DNA of 63,865 nucleotides from Burkholderia pseudomultivorans (GTDB taxonomy: Bacteria; Pseudomonadota; Gammaproteobacteria; Burkholderiales; Burkholderiaceae): NCBI RefSeq assembly GCF_902499075.1, contig NZ_CABVPP010000041.1, positions 1 to 63,865 on the forward strand, given 5' to 3'. The notes beneath the pieces are model-generated. The model ran no database searches and was not told the origin of the DNA. It saw nothing but the letters and a program-made list of their open reading frames with translations. The translations under genes and the position numbers were made by a program. Shown here piece by piece: positions 20,053-29,271 of this stretch (the first letter of the stretch is position 1; every line of letters starts with the position of its first letter).

Positions 20053-21150
20053 ATGCCCGCGATGCCCCGTCTGCCGATCCGTTTCGCCGCTGCCGCCAGC
20101 CTGTCCACCGTTCTCGCCCTCGCCGCCTGCGGCGGTGACGACGTCGCGTCCGTCACGCACGCCGACGCACAGACGCCGCCCGCCGTCACGCCGCAGCCCG
20201 GCAAGTGGCAAGCCGTCCGCGCGGGCGACCTGCTCGACGTCACGCTCGGCGATCTGCACCCGACGCAGGGCGCGATCGGCTACGACCAGATCTACTACAA
20301 GCTCGGCCGCTACGAACTGCAGCCCGACAAGAAGTTCGACGACTTCTGTGCGGACGAAGGCCTCGGCGGCGTCGCGTCGAGCGGCTACACCGCGCAGTCG
20401 ACGCTGCGCGACACCGCGAGCTACGCGTGCACGACCACCGACGCGAACGCGCGCGACCGCTCGGTGCTGAATCCCGTCGTGATCGGCCCGAACGGCGACA
20501 CGCTGTACCTGACCGACGGCCATCACGGCCTGTCCACCTACTACGAGACGCCCGACGGCGGCCCGGCGCTGCACGTGCATGTGGTCGTCAAGGACAACCT
20601 GAGCGCGTACTCCGGCGACGCGTTCTGGCAGCAGATGCAGAGCCGCGGCTACCTGCGCCTGAAGGACGGCGACGGCCAGCCGATCACGACCGCACAACTG
20701 CCGACCGGGCTCGGGCTGAAGCTCGGGATGACGAACGATCGCTACCGGTCGCTCGTCTATTTCACGCGCGACATCGGCTACAGCAAGCCCGCGCAGGCGA
20801 CCGACTATCTCGAGTTCTACTGGGCCGACTGGCTGCGCGCGCAACCGGGCACGTTCGCGCTCGCCGGCTACGACCTGACGCGCATCGGCACTACCGATCC
20901 CGATCCCGCGAAGGCCGATACCGGTTATGCGAATGCGGTGTGGAATGCGTCGATGCTGATGGTCGCGGCCACGGACCCGGTGATCGACGGCAAGACGGGT
21001 GCCGACCTCGGACGCGCCGACGCGATCAACGGCGGCAAGAAATACGGCAAGGGGGAATTCGACAAGCTGCGCCAGCCGATCACGGCCGACAAGCCGGGCA
21101 AGCTCGCGTACGCGCTCGACTACAAGGCGCGCCACGCGCTGCCGCAGTAA
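20053..21150 (+). CDS. Exported lipoprotein with ParB/Srx-like domain
   Basis: A 365-residue predicted lipoprotein: a basic N-terminus, hydrophobic stretch and lipobox LALAAC with Cys 26, then GGDDVAS. The mature part resembles the putative ParB-like nuclease family (ParBc_2). It has a DLLDVTLGDLHPTQGAIGYDQ region at its start and a GPNGDTLYLTDGHHGLSTYY block holding the conserved His pair. These proteins are exported, so a plasmid-partition role is not expected; the true activity is unknown. The ATG at 20053 is used because it gives a proper signal peptide; an earlier in-frame start at 20014 adds 13 residues. It appears to be transcribed alone. Confidence 0.8.
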   Translation: MPAMPRLPIRFAAAASLSTVLALAACGGDDVASVTHADAQTPPAVTPQPGKWQAVRAGDLLDVTLGDLHPTQGAIGYDQIYYKLGRYELQPDKKFDDFCADEGLGGVASSGYTAQSTLRDTASYACTTTDANARDRSVLNPVVIGPNGDTLYLTDGHHGLSTYYETPDGGPALHVHVVVKDNLSAYSGDAFWQQMQSRGYLRLKDGDGQPITTAQLPTGLGLKLGMTNDRYRSLVYFTRDIGYSKPAQATDYLEFYWADWLRAQPGTFALAGYDLTRIGTTDPDPAKADTGYANAVWNASMLMVAATDPVIDGKTGADLGRADAINGGKKYGKGEFDKLRQPITADKPGKLAYALDYKARHALPQ

Positions 21151-21209
21151 AGCAGCGCGCCCGCAATCGTGCACGCGCCCCGGCCGGCCAAGCCGGCGGG
21201 GCCGGGCGC

Positions 21210-21872
21210 TCAGAGCACCTTCCGGTATCCGTCGTCGTCGCTGGCCGCGTCCAGATGCGATATGTCGGCCCACTGCACGACCTGCGCGCGGCCGTCCACG
21301 TAATCGACGACGTTGATGCTCGTGTTGAGCAGCGGATAGTTGCGCGGCGCGGCCAGCTCGATCCCGTTCGCGAAGCGATACACGCAATCGAGCACGCCGC
21401 CGTGCGCGACGCACGCGATCCGGCCGCCCGGATGTGCGGCGACGATCGGCTCGATCGCATGCAGCACGCGATGATAGAACGCGCGCTGCGACTCGCCGCC
21501 TTCCGGCTCGAAACCCGGATCGCGCGTCTGCCACGCCGCATATGCATCGGGAAACAGCGTTTCGATCTCCGCGCTGTCATGCCCCTGGAACACGCCGTAC
21601 GCGCGCTCGCGCAGGCCTTCGCGCAGGATCAGCGGCAGCCCCAGCGCGGCAGCGAACGGCTGCGCGGTCTGTTGCGCACGCATCAGGTCGCTCGAATAGA
21701 CCGCGTCGATGCGCGCGCCGTCGCGCGCGTCGCGTTCGAGGCGCGCGGCAAGCCGCTGCGCCTGCGCGAGCCCCGTGTCGGCCAGCGGGATGTCGATATG
21801 GCCCTGGATGCGCTTGATGCGGTTCCAGGCCGTCTCGCCGTGGCGGATGAAGAGGATCTGCGTGGTGGCCAT
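21210..21872 (-). CDS. Histidine phosphatase family protein (GpmB-like)
   Basis: A 220-residue phosphatase of the phosphoglycerate-mutase superfamily. The catalytic RHG motif is at residues 10-12 (LFIRHGETAWN), the second arginine is in VYSSDLMRAQQTA, and the late histidine is in CVAHGGVLD. The family dephosphorylates small molecules or acts as a cofactor-dependent mutase; the substrate is not decidable here. It is the last gene of a tyrS-dtd-phosphatase run on the minus strand, 23 bases after dtd. Confidence 0.88.
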   Translation of the reverse strand: MATTQILFIRHGETAWNRIKRIQGHIDIPLADTGLAQAQRLAARLERDARDGARIDAVYSSDLMRAQQTAQPFAAALGLPLILREGLRERAYGVFQGHDSAEIETLFPDAYAAWQTRDPGFEPEGGESQRAFYHRVLHAIEPIVAAHPGGRIACVAHGGVLDCVYRFANGIELAAPRNYPLLNTSINVVDYVDGRAQVVQWADISHLDAASDDDGYRKVL

Positions 21873-21895
21873 CGCGAGGCGTCTCCGGCGGGGAA

Positions 21896-22354
21896 TCAGG
21901 GCCGCACTTGCAGCCAGAACGTCACGGGCCCGTCGTTGACGAGCGAGACCTGCATGTCGGCGCCGAATTCGCCGGTCTCGACGACCGGATGGCGCGCACG
22001 CGCGGCCGCGACGAAATAGTCGAACAGGCGCGCGCCCTCGTCGGGCGGCGCGGCGGGCGTGAAGCTCGGACGCAGGCCGCTGTTGGTATCGGCCGCGAGC
22101 GTGAACTGCGACACGAGCAGCAGGCCGCCCGCGCGTCCTTCACCGTCGATGTTCGACACCGGCAGGTTCATCTTGCCGGCCGCGTCGCTGAACACGCGGT
22201 AGCCGAGCACCTTCGCGAGCAGCTTGTCGGCCGCGGCCTCGGTGTCGCCGCGCTCCGCGCAGACGAGCGCGAGCAGGCCTGCGCCGATCTCGCCCGTGGT
22301 GCGCGCGCCGACCCGCACGTCGGCGCGCTTCACGCGCTGGATCAGCGCGATCAT
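21896..22354 (-). CDS. dtd: D-aminoacyl-tRNA deacylase
   Basis: Removes D-amino acids (notably D-Tyr) wrongly loaded on tRNA, and also Gly from tRNA-Ala in the family. It has 152 residues. Signature motifs are LVSQFTL and the Gly-cisPro element NDGPVTFWL near the C-terminus. ATG 22354 overlaps the tyrS stop (ATGA). Coupling a D-tyrosine proofreading enzyme to tyrosyl-tRNA synthetase makes good sense. Confidence 0.95.
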   Translation of the reverse strand: MIALIQRVKRADVRVGARTTGEIGAGLLALVCAERGDTEAAADKLLAKVLGYRVFSDAAGKMNLPVSNIDGEGRAGGLLLVSQFTLAADTNSGLRPSFTPAAPPDEGARLFDYFVAAARARHPVVETGEFGADMQVSLVNDGPVTFWLQVRP

Positions 22355-23592
22355 GCGGTCAGCGTGACGCGTGCGAAGCGGCGCTTGCCGACCTGCACGA
22401 CGAACTCGCCGGCCTCGACCTTCAGGCCCTTGTCCGACACCGTCGCGCCGTCGATCTTCACGCCGCCCTGCTCGATGTTGCGCAGCGCTTCGCTGGTCGA
22501 CGGCACGAGACCCGCCTGCTTCAGCAACTGGCCGATCGCGAGCGGTGCGCCCGCGAGCGTGACCGACGGAATGTCGTCCGGCACGCCGCCCTTCGCGCGG
22601 TGGTTGAAGTCTTCCAGCGCCCGCTCGGCATCGGCTTGCGAGTGAAAGCGCGCGACGATTTCCTGCGCGAGCAGCACCTTGAAATCGCGCGGATTGCGGC
22701 CGCCCTCGATCTCGCGCTTGAAGCCGGCGATCTCGTCCATGCTGCGGAACGACAGCAGTTCGAAGTAACGCCACATCAGCGTGTCGGAAATACTCATCAG
22801 CTTGCCGAACATGTCGGTCGGCTTCTCGCTGATGCCGACGTAGTTGCCCTTCGACTTCGACATCTTCTCGACGCCGTCGAGCCCTTCGAGCAGCGGCATC
22901 GTCAGAATGCACTGCTGTTCCTGGCCGTACTGCTTCTGCAGCTCGCGACCGACCAGCAGGTTGAACTTCTGGTCGGTGCCGCCGAGTTCGAGATCGGCGT
23001 TCAGCGCGACCGAGTCGTAACCCTGCATCAGCGGGTACAGGAATTCGTGGATCGAGATCGGCACGCCACCCTGGAAGCGCTTCGTGAAGTCCTCGCGTTC
23101 GAGGATCCGCGCGACCGTGTAGCGCGACGCGAGCTTGATCATCCCGTCCGCGCCGAGCGGCATCGACCACTCGCTGTTGTAGCGGATCTCGGTCTTGTCG
23201 CGGTCGAGCACGAGCGCGGCCTGCTCGAAGTAGGTCTTCGCGTTCGCCTCGATCTGCTCGCGCGTGAGCGGCGGGCGCGTCGCGTTGCGGCCCGAGGGAT
23301 CGCCGATCAACGACGTGAAATCGCCGATCAGGAAGATCACCGTATGGCCGAGGTCCTGCAGCTGACGCATCTTGTTCAGCACGACCGTATGGCCGATGTG
23401 GATGTCGGGCGCGGTCGGGTCGAGGCCGAGCTTGATGCGCAGCGGCGTGCCGGTGGCCGCGCTGCGCGCGAGCTTCTGCGCGAACTCCTCCTCGATCAGC
23501 AGCTCGTCGACGCCGCGCTTCGTGACGGCGAGCGCATGCCGGACTTCGTCGGTGATCGGGAATACGGGCTTGGAACTGGGTTCGGTGCTCAT
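22351..23592 (-). CDS. tyrS: Tyrosyl-tRNA synthetase
   Basis: A class I aminoacyl-tRNA synthetase of 413 residues. HIGH is at residues 65-68, KMSKS is in [10 protein letters not shown], and the C-terminal S4-like RNA-binding domain starts near [10 protein letters not shown]. It belongs to the TyrZ-like branch, which has the intact HIGH/KMSKS pair, rather than the E. coli TyrS type. ATG 23592 is chosen by alignment with the family N-terminus. It is the first gene of the operon with dtd; the 142-base gap to anmK holds divergent promoters. Confidence 0.96.
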   Translation of the reverse strand: MSTEPSSKPVFPITDEVRHALAVTKRGVDELLIEEEFAQKLARSAATGTPLRIKLGLDPTAPDIHIGHTVVLNKMRQLQDLGHTVIFLIGDFTSLIGDPSGRNATRPPLTREQIEANAKTYFEQAALVLDRDKTEIRYNSEWSMPLGADGMIKLASRYTVARILEREDFTKRFQGGVPISIHEFLYPLMQGYDSVALNADLELGGTDQKFNLLVGRELQKQYGQEQQCILTMPLLEGLDGVEKMSKSKGNYVGISEKPTDMFGKLMSISDTLMWRYFELLSFRSMDEIAGFKREIEGGRNPRDFKVLLAQEIVARFHSQADAERALEDFNHRAKGGVPDDIPSVTLAGAPLAIGQLLKQAGLVPSTSEALRNIEQGGVKIDGATVSDKGLKVEAGEFVVQVGKRRFARVTLTA

Positions 23593-23734
23593 CGGTGCCA
23601 GGAAGAATGTCGCAAAAACAGGGATTTTCCCATAACTTGCGCGCGCATCGCTTAACGGCGCGCCGCGTTGCGCGGATAATCGGGCGCAAGACGCGCGGCA
23701 CCGGCCCGCGCCGCAGGCTTCAGGAGGATCCAAC

Positions 23735-24883
23735 GTGCCGCAACGACATCCGCAAACCGACCATCCGGCCGACGGCATCTACTTCGGGCTGATGTCGGGA
23801 ACCAGCATGGACGGCGTCGACGGCATCGCCGTGCGCTTCGAGGCCGACCGCGCGCCGGTCGTGCTCGCCGAGGCGTTCGTCGGCTTCGCGCAGTCGCTGC
23901 GCGACGCGCTGTTCGCGCTGCAGCAGCCGGGCGACAACGAGATCGACCGCGAATCGGTGGCCGCGAACGCGCTGGTCGCGCGCTACGCGGTGTGCTGCCA
24001 CGAATTGCAGCGCACGGCCGGCCTGTCGCCGGACGACGTCCGCGCGATCGGCGTGCACGGCCAGACGGTGCGCCACCGCCCGGAGCGCGGCTATACGCGG
24101 CAGCTCAACAACCCGGCGCTGCTCGCCGAACTCGCGCATGTCGACGTGATCGCCGATTTCCGCAGCCGCGACGTCGCGGCCGGCGGCCACGGCGCGCCGC
24201 TCGCGCCGGCGTTCCACGCGACGGTATTCGGTACGCCGGGCGAGACGCGCGTCGTCTGCAATCTCGGCGGGATCAGCAACATCACGATCCTGCCCGGCGA
24301 AGGCGGCGACGTGCGCGGCTTCGACTGCGGCCCCGCGAACGCGCTGATCGATGCGTGGGCGACCCGCCACCTCGGCAAGCCGTACGACGACGGCGGCAAG
24401 TTCGCCGCGCGCGGCAGCGTGCATGCGCCGCTGCTCGACGCGCTGCTCGACGAGCCCTACTTCACCGCGCCGCCGCCGAAAAGCACCGGGCGCGACCTGT
24501 TCAATCCCGCGTGGCTCGACGCGAAGCTCGCCGCGTTCGCGCAGGTGTCGCCCGAGGACGTGCAGGCGACGCTGACCGCGCTCACCGCAGTATCGGTCGC
24601 CCGCGAGATCGCGCAGCATGCGCGCGACTGCCAGGCGGTGTTCGTGTGCGGCGGCGGCGCACGCAATCCGGTGCTGCTCGCCGCGCTCGCGAACGCGCTG
24701 CGCGATGCCGGCGTGCTGGCCACGGTCGATACCACGGCCGCGCTCGGCGTACCGCCGCAGCAGGTCGAATCGCTCGCGTTCGCGTGGCTCGCGTACCGCT
24801 TCACCGCGCGCCAGCCGGGCAACCTCGCCAGCGTCACCGGCGCGGCCGGCGAGCGCGTGCTCGGTGCGCTGTACCCGCGTTAA
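23735..24883 (+). CDS. anmK: Anhydro-N-acetylmuramic acid kinase
   Basis: AnmK phosphorylates and opens 1,6-anhydro-MurNAc released from peptidoglycan turnover, giving MurNAc-6-phosphate. The 382-residue protein has [13 protein letters not shown] at the ATP phosphate site, [22 protein letters not shown] and [13 protein letters not shown]. The start is GTG 23735, preceded by a strong AGGAGG (23722-23727). It is a single gene ended by a bidirectional terminator. Confidence 0.95.
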   Translation: MPQRHPQTDHPADGIYFGLMSGTSMDGVDGIAVRFEADRAPVVLAEAFVGFAQSLRDALFALQQPGDNEIDRESVAANALVARYAVCCHELQRTAGLSPDDVRAIGVHGQTVRHRPERGYTRQLNNPALLAELAHVDVIADFRSRDVAAGGHGAPLAPAFHATVFGTPGETRVVCNLGGISNITILPGEGGDVRGFDCGPANALIDAWATRHLGKPYDDGGKFAARGSVHAPLLDALLDEPYFTAPPPKSTGRDLFNPAWLDAKLAAFAQVSPEDVQATLTALTAVSVAREIAQHARDCQAVFVCGGGARNPVLLAALANALRDAGVLATVDTTAALGVPPQQVESLAFAWLAYRFTARQPGNLASVTGAAGERVLGALYPR

Positions 24884-24919
24884 AGACGACACGGCGCAGC
24901 TCACGCCGCGCACGGGCAT

Positions 24920-24949
24920 AAAAAAACGGGGCATGAAGCCCCGTTTTTG
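24920..24949. terminator. Bidirectional terminator between anmK and erpA
   Basis: The stem AAACGGGGC (24924-24932) pairs with GCCCCGTTT (24938-24946) over a five-base loop. An A run lies before and a T run after, so it can serve both converging genes. Confidence 0.9.
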
Positions 24950-24982
24950 ATTCCGGCGAACCGGATGGGATCCGTCGCGCGC

Positions 24983-25354
24983 TCAGACCGAGAACGACGA
25001 GCCGCACCCGCAGGTGGTCGTTGCGTTCGGGTTCTTGATCACGAACTGCGCGCCATTGAGGTCGTCCTTGTAGTCGATCTCGGCGCCGACCAGGTACTGG
25101 TAGCTCATCGAGTCGATCAGCAGCTGGACGCCGTTCTTGTTCATCACGGTGTCGTCCTCGTTGACTTCCTCGTCGAACGTGAAGCCATACTGGAAGCCGG
25201 AGCAGCCGCCACCCTGCACGAACACGCGCAGCTTCAGGTCGGGATTGCCCTCTTCGTCGATCAGTTGCTTGACCTTGTCGGCCGCGGCGTCGGTGAAGAC
25301 GAACGGTGCCGGCATTTCGGTCGTCGTTGCTGCGGATTCGGTAACAGCGTTCAT
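24983..25354 (-). CDS. erpA: Iron-sulfur cluster insertion protein ErpA
   Basis: An A-type Fe-S carrier of 123 residues that delivers clusters to apoproteins such as IspG/IspH and respiratory enzymes. The three conserved cysteines are Cys 51 ([11 protein letters not shown]), Cys 115 and Cys 117 (TCGCGSSF). The N-terminal 15 residues are a variable extension. A -10 box TACAAT lies on the minus strand at 25389-25384. A short inverted repeat (GAAATC/GATTTC) occurs upstream near 25420-25447, of unknown meaning. Confidence 0.95.
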   Translation of the reverse strand: MNAVTESAATTTEMPAPFVFTDAAADKVKQLIDEEGNPDLKLRVFVQGGGCSGFQYGFTFDEEVNEDDTVMNKNGVQLLIDSMSYQYLVGAEIDYKDDLNGAQFVIKNPNATTTCGCGSSFSV

Positions 25355-25485
25355 TGCGAACTCTCCAAAAAGCTTTAGCCGCTATTGTAGGGCCGATCAG
25401 AAGATCGTGCTGATGTCCATGAAATCAATAGGTTCTTGTCGATTTCATCAAGCGTGCGCGCGGCCGGCCGTCGCCGCGCGCGCAT

Positions 25486-25519
25486 AAAAAAACCGCCAGC
25501 GCGAAAGCTGGCGGTTTTT
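25486..25519. terminator. Bidirectional terminator behind rplM-rpsI
   Basis: The stem AACCGCCAGC (25491-25500) pairs with GCTGGCGGTT (25507-25516) over GCGAAA, with an A run before it (U run for the minus strand) and TTTTT after. It ends the ribosomal protein operon on the minus strand. Confidence 0.92.
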
Positions 25520-25561
25520 CCGGCGGACGCCGCCCGGAAGCGGCGCGGCCATGAAGCGAAA

Positions 25562-25954
25562 TTAACGCTTCGAGAACTGCTTCGCGCGGCGTGCCTTGCG
25601 CAGACCGACCTTCTTACGCTCGACTTCACGTGCATCGCGCGTGACGAAGCCTGCGTTCGACAGCGACGGCTTCAGCGTCGCATCGTAGTCGATCAGTGCA
25701 CGGGTGATGCCGTGGCGCACTGCGCCTGCCTGGCCCGTTTCACCGCCGCCCGTCACGTTCACCTTGATGTCGAACGTCTGGCCGTGGTTCGTGAGTTCCA
25801 GCGGTTGACGCACGATCATCAGCGACGTTTCGCGCGAGAAGTAGTCAGCGATGGGCTTGCCGTTGACGATGATGTCGCCCTTGCCAGCCTTGATGAAGAC
25901 ACGTGCGACTGCGCTCTTGCGGCGGCCCGTACCGTAGTTCCAGTTACCGATCAT
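25562..25954 (-). CDS. rpsI: 30S ribosomal protein S9
   Basis: Small-subunit protein S9, 130 residues, whose basic C-terminal tail reaches the P-site tRNA. It begins [16 protein letters not shown] and ends with the expected [17 protein letters not shown] tail. It follows rplM by 11 bases in the conserved rplM-rpsI operon. Confidence 0.98.
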   Translation of the reverse strand: MIGNWNYGTGRRKSAVARVFIKAGKGDIIVNGKPIADYFSRETSLMIVRQPLELTNHGQTFDIKVNVTGGGETGQAGAVRHGITRALIDYDATLKPSLSNAGFVTRDAREVERKKVGLRKARRAKQFSKR

Positions 25955-25965
25955 GTGGGCTCCCC

Positions 25966-26394
25966 TTAGATCTCGAGCGCCTTCGGCTGTTGAGCCGAGT
26001 GCGGATGCGTCGCTTCTGCGTAGACCTTCAGCTTCTTGATCATCGCGTAGCCGAGCGGGCCCTTCGGCAGCATGCCCTTGACCGCCTTCTCGAGCGCGCG
26101 GCCCGGGAAGCGTTCCTGCATCTTGCCGAACGTCGTTTCATAGATACCGCCCGGGTAGCCCGAGTGACGGTAGTACTTCTTGTCCAGAGTCTTGTTGCCC
26201 GTGACCTTCAACTTGCTCGCGTTGATGATGATGATGAAATCACCGGTGTCGACGTGCGGGGTGAACTCAGGCTTGTGCTTGCCGCGCAGACGGCGTGCCA
26301 CTTCGCTGGCAACACGGCCGAGAACCTTATCCGTCGCGTCAATCACGTACCATTCGCGCGTCACCTCATGGGCTTTTGCGGAAAACGTCTTCAT
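25966..26394 (-). CDS. rplM: 50S ribosomal protein L13
   Basis: Large-subunit protein L13, 142 residues, an early assembly protein. It begins [20 protein letters not shown] and contains the family pattern [25 protein letters not shown] 26394 is chosen; the open frame upstream is untranslated leader. In E. coli, L13 represses its own operon, so the 120-base leader here may hold a regulatory site, but none is recognisable by eye. Confidence 0.98.
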
Positions 26395-26515
26395 GATCGA
26401 TCCAAAAAAAATGCTTTGCCCGATGTGTTCTTCCTGCTTGTCTGAGTGCGCTTCGAGGCGCGGTGCAGGCTCTCCCTGTTCTTTTTCCGTGGGCATGAAT
26501 GCGGAAAAGCCCTGA

Positions 26516-26545
26516 ATTATAAAGGAAATACGGCGTCGCGGTCAA
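26516..26545 (-). promoter_or_regulatory. rplM-rpsI promoter
   Basis: On the minus strand TTGACC (26545-26540), an 18-base spacer and a perfect TATAAT (26521-26516) form one of the best sigma-70 type promoters in the window. It predicts a leader of roughly 115 bases before rplM. Confidence 0.85.
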
Positions 26546-26709
26546 AGAGAATCCATACCGCGGTGTCCAGCGTGCCCGAAATCGGCCAAAATCCGGTCGT
26601 GCCCCGACCAGCCAGGCGAACCGAGCGCCCGGGGAGGCACCCATCGACGCGCGGCACATGACCTTGCCGCGCCCCGACCGGCCGCATGCGGAAAACAACA
26701 AACACGCTT

Positions 26710-27006
26710 ATGAAACAACGACTTGCACCCTTCTTCGCGGCCACGCTGCTGGCCGCCGCGGCGCCCGCCGTCGCCGCCCACACCGGCTGCGAAGCCAAGC
26801 TCGACGCGCTCGATGCGCGCATCGCCGAGGCCCGCGCCGCCCATGCCGAAGACCGGATCGCGCGCCTGCGCGCGGTGCGCGAACGCGTGCGCCACTTCTG
26901 CGCGCGCGCCCACGGCCACGCGTCGGCAGCGGCCGCGCCTGCGGCCCGCCCGCGCGGCGCACCGCCCGGCGCGCCATCGCAATCGGCCGCGCAGCAACCC
27001 GCGTAG
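26710..27006 (+). CDS. Small exported DUF1090-like protein
   Basis: A 98-residue protein with a signal peptide (KQRLAPFFAATLLAAAAPAVAA, cleavage near residue 22). A short helical segment follows, with two cysteines framing it (TGCEAKLDALDARIAEARAA to VRHFCARAH), the pattern seen in the DUF1090/YqjC family, and then an Ala/Pro/Gln-rich tail. The two cysteines could form a disulfide in the periplasm. The function is unknown. ATG 26710 gives the better signal peptide than the in-frame ATG at 26686. The tail is low complexity. Confidence 0.65.
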   Translation: MKQRLAPFFAATLLAAAAPAVAAHTGCEAKLDALDARIAEARAAHAEDRIARLRAVRERVRHFCARAHGHASAAAAPAARPRGAPPGAPSQSAAQQPA

Positions 27007-27051
27007 CGGTATCGGGGCGCGCAAACTGCGCGCCGATGTTTGCACGGGACG

Positions 27052-27142
27052 AAAAAAAGCCCGAACGGCTGGTTCGGGCTTAATCCACCTTAGGAGGAGG
27101 GTGGAGGAGACATTCGGAGGTTGCCGCAGCGCGACAACCAAT
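27052..27142 (-). ncRNA. Probable small RNA with CUCCUCC hairpin loop and terminator
   Basis: On the minus strand a strong promoter is followed by about 90 bases with no usable reading frame and three hairpins. First is GGTTG/CAACC near 27137-27117. The second has a stem of UCCACC with GGUGGA (27105-27100 and 27089-27084) and a loop of CUCCUCCUAA, complementary to Shine-Dalgarno sequences. The third is a terminator GCCCGAAC/GUUCGGGC (27080-27059) followed by seven U residues. This build resembles double-hairpin small RNAs that I recall being reported from Burkholderia transcriptomes. Expression and targets are inference. The remaining parts of the 27007-27468 gap show no coding sequence. Confidence 0.75.
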
Positions 27143-27149
27143 GAGACGC

Positions 27150-27178
27150 ATTATACGAACGCGTCGCCGACTTCACAA
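27150..27178 (-). promoter_or_regulatory. Promoter of the small RNA
   Basis: On the minus strand TTGTGA (27178-27173), exactly 17 bases, then TATAAT (27155-27150). Predicted transcription start is the A at about 27142. The surrounding DNA is clearly more A/T rich than nearby genes. Confidence 0.8.
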
Positions 27179-27468
27179 GAAAATTTGCATTGCGAAATCG
27201 AAAACCATAATGCGAAATATCGGGTCAGCACTCGAAAATCCGGATTTCCCCTTATGAATCAATCGATTGAAGCAGGATCGACGAAGCTGCGACCGTGCCC
27301 ATCTAGAGTAAAACCCCTAAACCCGACAGGGAAATGGCCGTTCGGCAGCCGCTCGCGCGGCCGATGCGCCGGTGCGGCGTTCCGGCTCCTGCGGCGCATC
27401 AGCCGGGCGTGGCGCGGCGGGCTACAATGCCGGATCGAATTCGAATCAGGCAACGCTGGAGCGCAAGC

Positions 27469-27891
27469 ATGGAATGCAAAGTAAGCTGGATGGGTCAGGA
27501 CGGCATGGCATTTTCCGCCCAGACCGGAAGCGGCCACCTCGTCGCGATGGACGGTGCGCCCGAGGGCGGCGGTCACAACCTCGCGCCGCGTCCGATGGAA
27601 ATGGTGCTGGTCGGCACCGGCGGCTGCACCGCGTACGACGTCGTACTGATCCTGAAGAAGAGCCGCCAGGACGTCACCGGCTGTTCGGTCACGCTGAAGG
27701 CCGAGCGCGCCAGCGAAGATCCGAAGGTGTTCACGAAGGTCCACTTCCACTTCACCGTCACGGGCCGCAACCTGAACCCGGCCACGGTCGAGCGCGCGAT
27801 CAACCTGTCGCACGACAAGTACTGCTCCGCGTCGATCATGATCGCGAAGACGGCCGAACTCACGCATTCGTTCGACATCGTCGCAGCCTGA
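27469..27891 (+). CDS. OsmC family protein (YhfA-like)
   Basis: A 140-residue OsmC/Ohr superfamily protein; members are thiol peroxidases or relatives of unknown role. It opens MECKVSWMGQDGMAF and has the PMEMVLVGTGGCTAYDVVLIL block with one reactive-type cysteine, and a second at HDKYCSASIMI. The two-cysteine pattern and the length match the YhfA branch, whose function is not settled. The -10 box TACAAT is at 27423-27428, giving a leader of about 35 bases. It ends near a strong hairpin shared with rnpB. Confidence 0.88.
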   Translation: MECKVSWMGQDGMAFSAQTGSGHLVAMDGAPEGGGHNLAPRPMEMVLVGTGGCTAYDVVLILKKSRQDVTGCSVTLKAERASEDPKVFTKVHFHFTVTGRNLNPATVERAINLSHDKYCSASIMIAKTAELTHSFDIVAA

Positions 27892-27911
27892 GCGCACGGC
27901 GCGCACATGAA

Positions 27912-27949
27912 CGAAGGGCCGACGCTCCTCGCGGAGCGCCGGCCCTTCG
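27912..27949. terminator. Long hairpin between osmC-like gene and rnpB
   Basis: CGAAGGGCCG-type arms running inward from 27912 and 27948 form a stem of about 16 pairs with a four-base loop (one G-T pair). It is positioned to end the OsmC gene on plus and the RNase P precursor on minus. T runs are short on both sides, so it may act as a processing or stability structure as well. Confidence 0.6.
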
Positions 27950-27961
27950 TGTATTCGAGCG

Positions 27962-28373
<412 letters not shown>

Positions 28374-28383
28374 GACGCGCATT

Positions 28384-29271
28384 CTAGCACTGCGCGCCGC
28401 CGCCGGCAGCGCGCGTGCGGCGGCCGCTGCGGAAGACGGCCGTATCCGCGTAGAACGCCGGGTCGGCGTTCGCCGCCCACCAGCCCGGCACGCCCAGCAC
28501 CGGCAGCGGCGAGAAATCGCGGCTCGTCAGGTTGCGCGCCGCGAGTTCGCCGGCCACTTGCGCATCGACATGCGCGGCGCGCCGTGCGTCCGGCCACGAA
28601 AAATAGTCGGCACTCACTTCGACGATCCATGCGTGCGCGGTGCAGGACTTGTAAGGCGCGACGAGCTTTTCGAGCAGCGCATGGCCGACGAGCCGCACCT
28701 CGCAGCGCGCGCCCCACGCATCGCGCGCGGCCACCAGCAGCCGCGGCCAGTCGAAGCCGCGCAGCGCGTCGGCGAGTGCGCGGTCGGCGGTCACGAACAG
28801 CGCCGCGTTCTCGTCGAACAGCGTCAGCGCGTCGCGCAACGGCCCGCGCACGGGCCCGACGCCGCCCGCCGCGTCGATCGCCGCGGCCTGGCGCGCATTC
28901 AGCGCGGCCTTGATGCGCGGATACGCGAGCCAGACGAGCGCATTGAAGAAATCGTGGAGATTGTGCCGGGTCGGCACGCCGCCGGTGGCGGCGATATGGG
29001 TCTCGTAGGCGACGCCGGGCGGCAGTTCGGCCTGCGGCACGAAGCGCAGCGGCTTGCCGCGGCCGCTGACGCGCGCGCCATTACCGAGTGCGCCGAGGGC
29101 GCCGTTCAGCGCATCGAGCATCGCGGCGGCGCCGGCCAGCGCGGCCGCCTGCACGGCGCGGCCCGGCGGCGCATAGCCGGCGAGCCAGGGCGCGGACCAG
29201 TCGATCCGCGCGAAATCGGCCGCCCCGCCGCCGGCCGCATGGCCGGCGTCACGCGGCGGCGCGCCGCTCAC
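28384..29271 (-). CDS. DUF3025 domain-containing protein
   Basis: A 295-residue protein of the DUF3025 family, cytoplasmic, function unknown. Family-like blocks are [39 protein letters not shown] and [15 protein letters not shown], followed by [13 protein letters not shown] and the [19 protein letters not shown] end. The start is GTG 29271, which overlaps the pyrC stop (GTGA), so the protein is translationally coupled to dihydroorotase. The long upstream extension of this frame across pyrC is a shadow. The gene end carries the -10 region of rnpB. Confidence 0.82.
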   Translation of the reverse strand: MSGAPPRDAGHAAGGGAADFARIDWSAPWLAGYAPPGRAVQAAALAGAAAMLDALNGALGALGNGARVSGRGKPLRFVPQAELPPGVAYETHIAATGGVPTRHNLHDFFNALVWLAYPRIKAALNARQAAAIDAAGGVGPVRGPLRDALTLFDENAALFVTADRALADALRGFDWPRLLVAARDAWGARCEVRLVGHALLEKLVAPYKSCTAHAWIVEVSADYFSWPDARRAAHVDAQVAGELAARNLTSRDFSPLPVLGVPGWWAANADPAFYADTAVFRSGRRTRAAGGGAQC

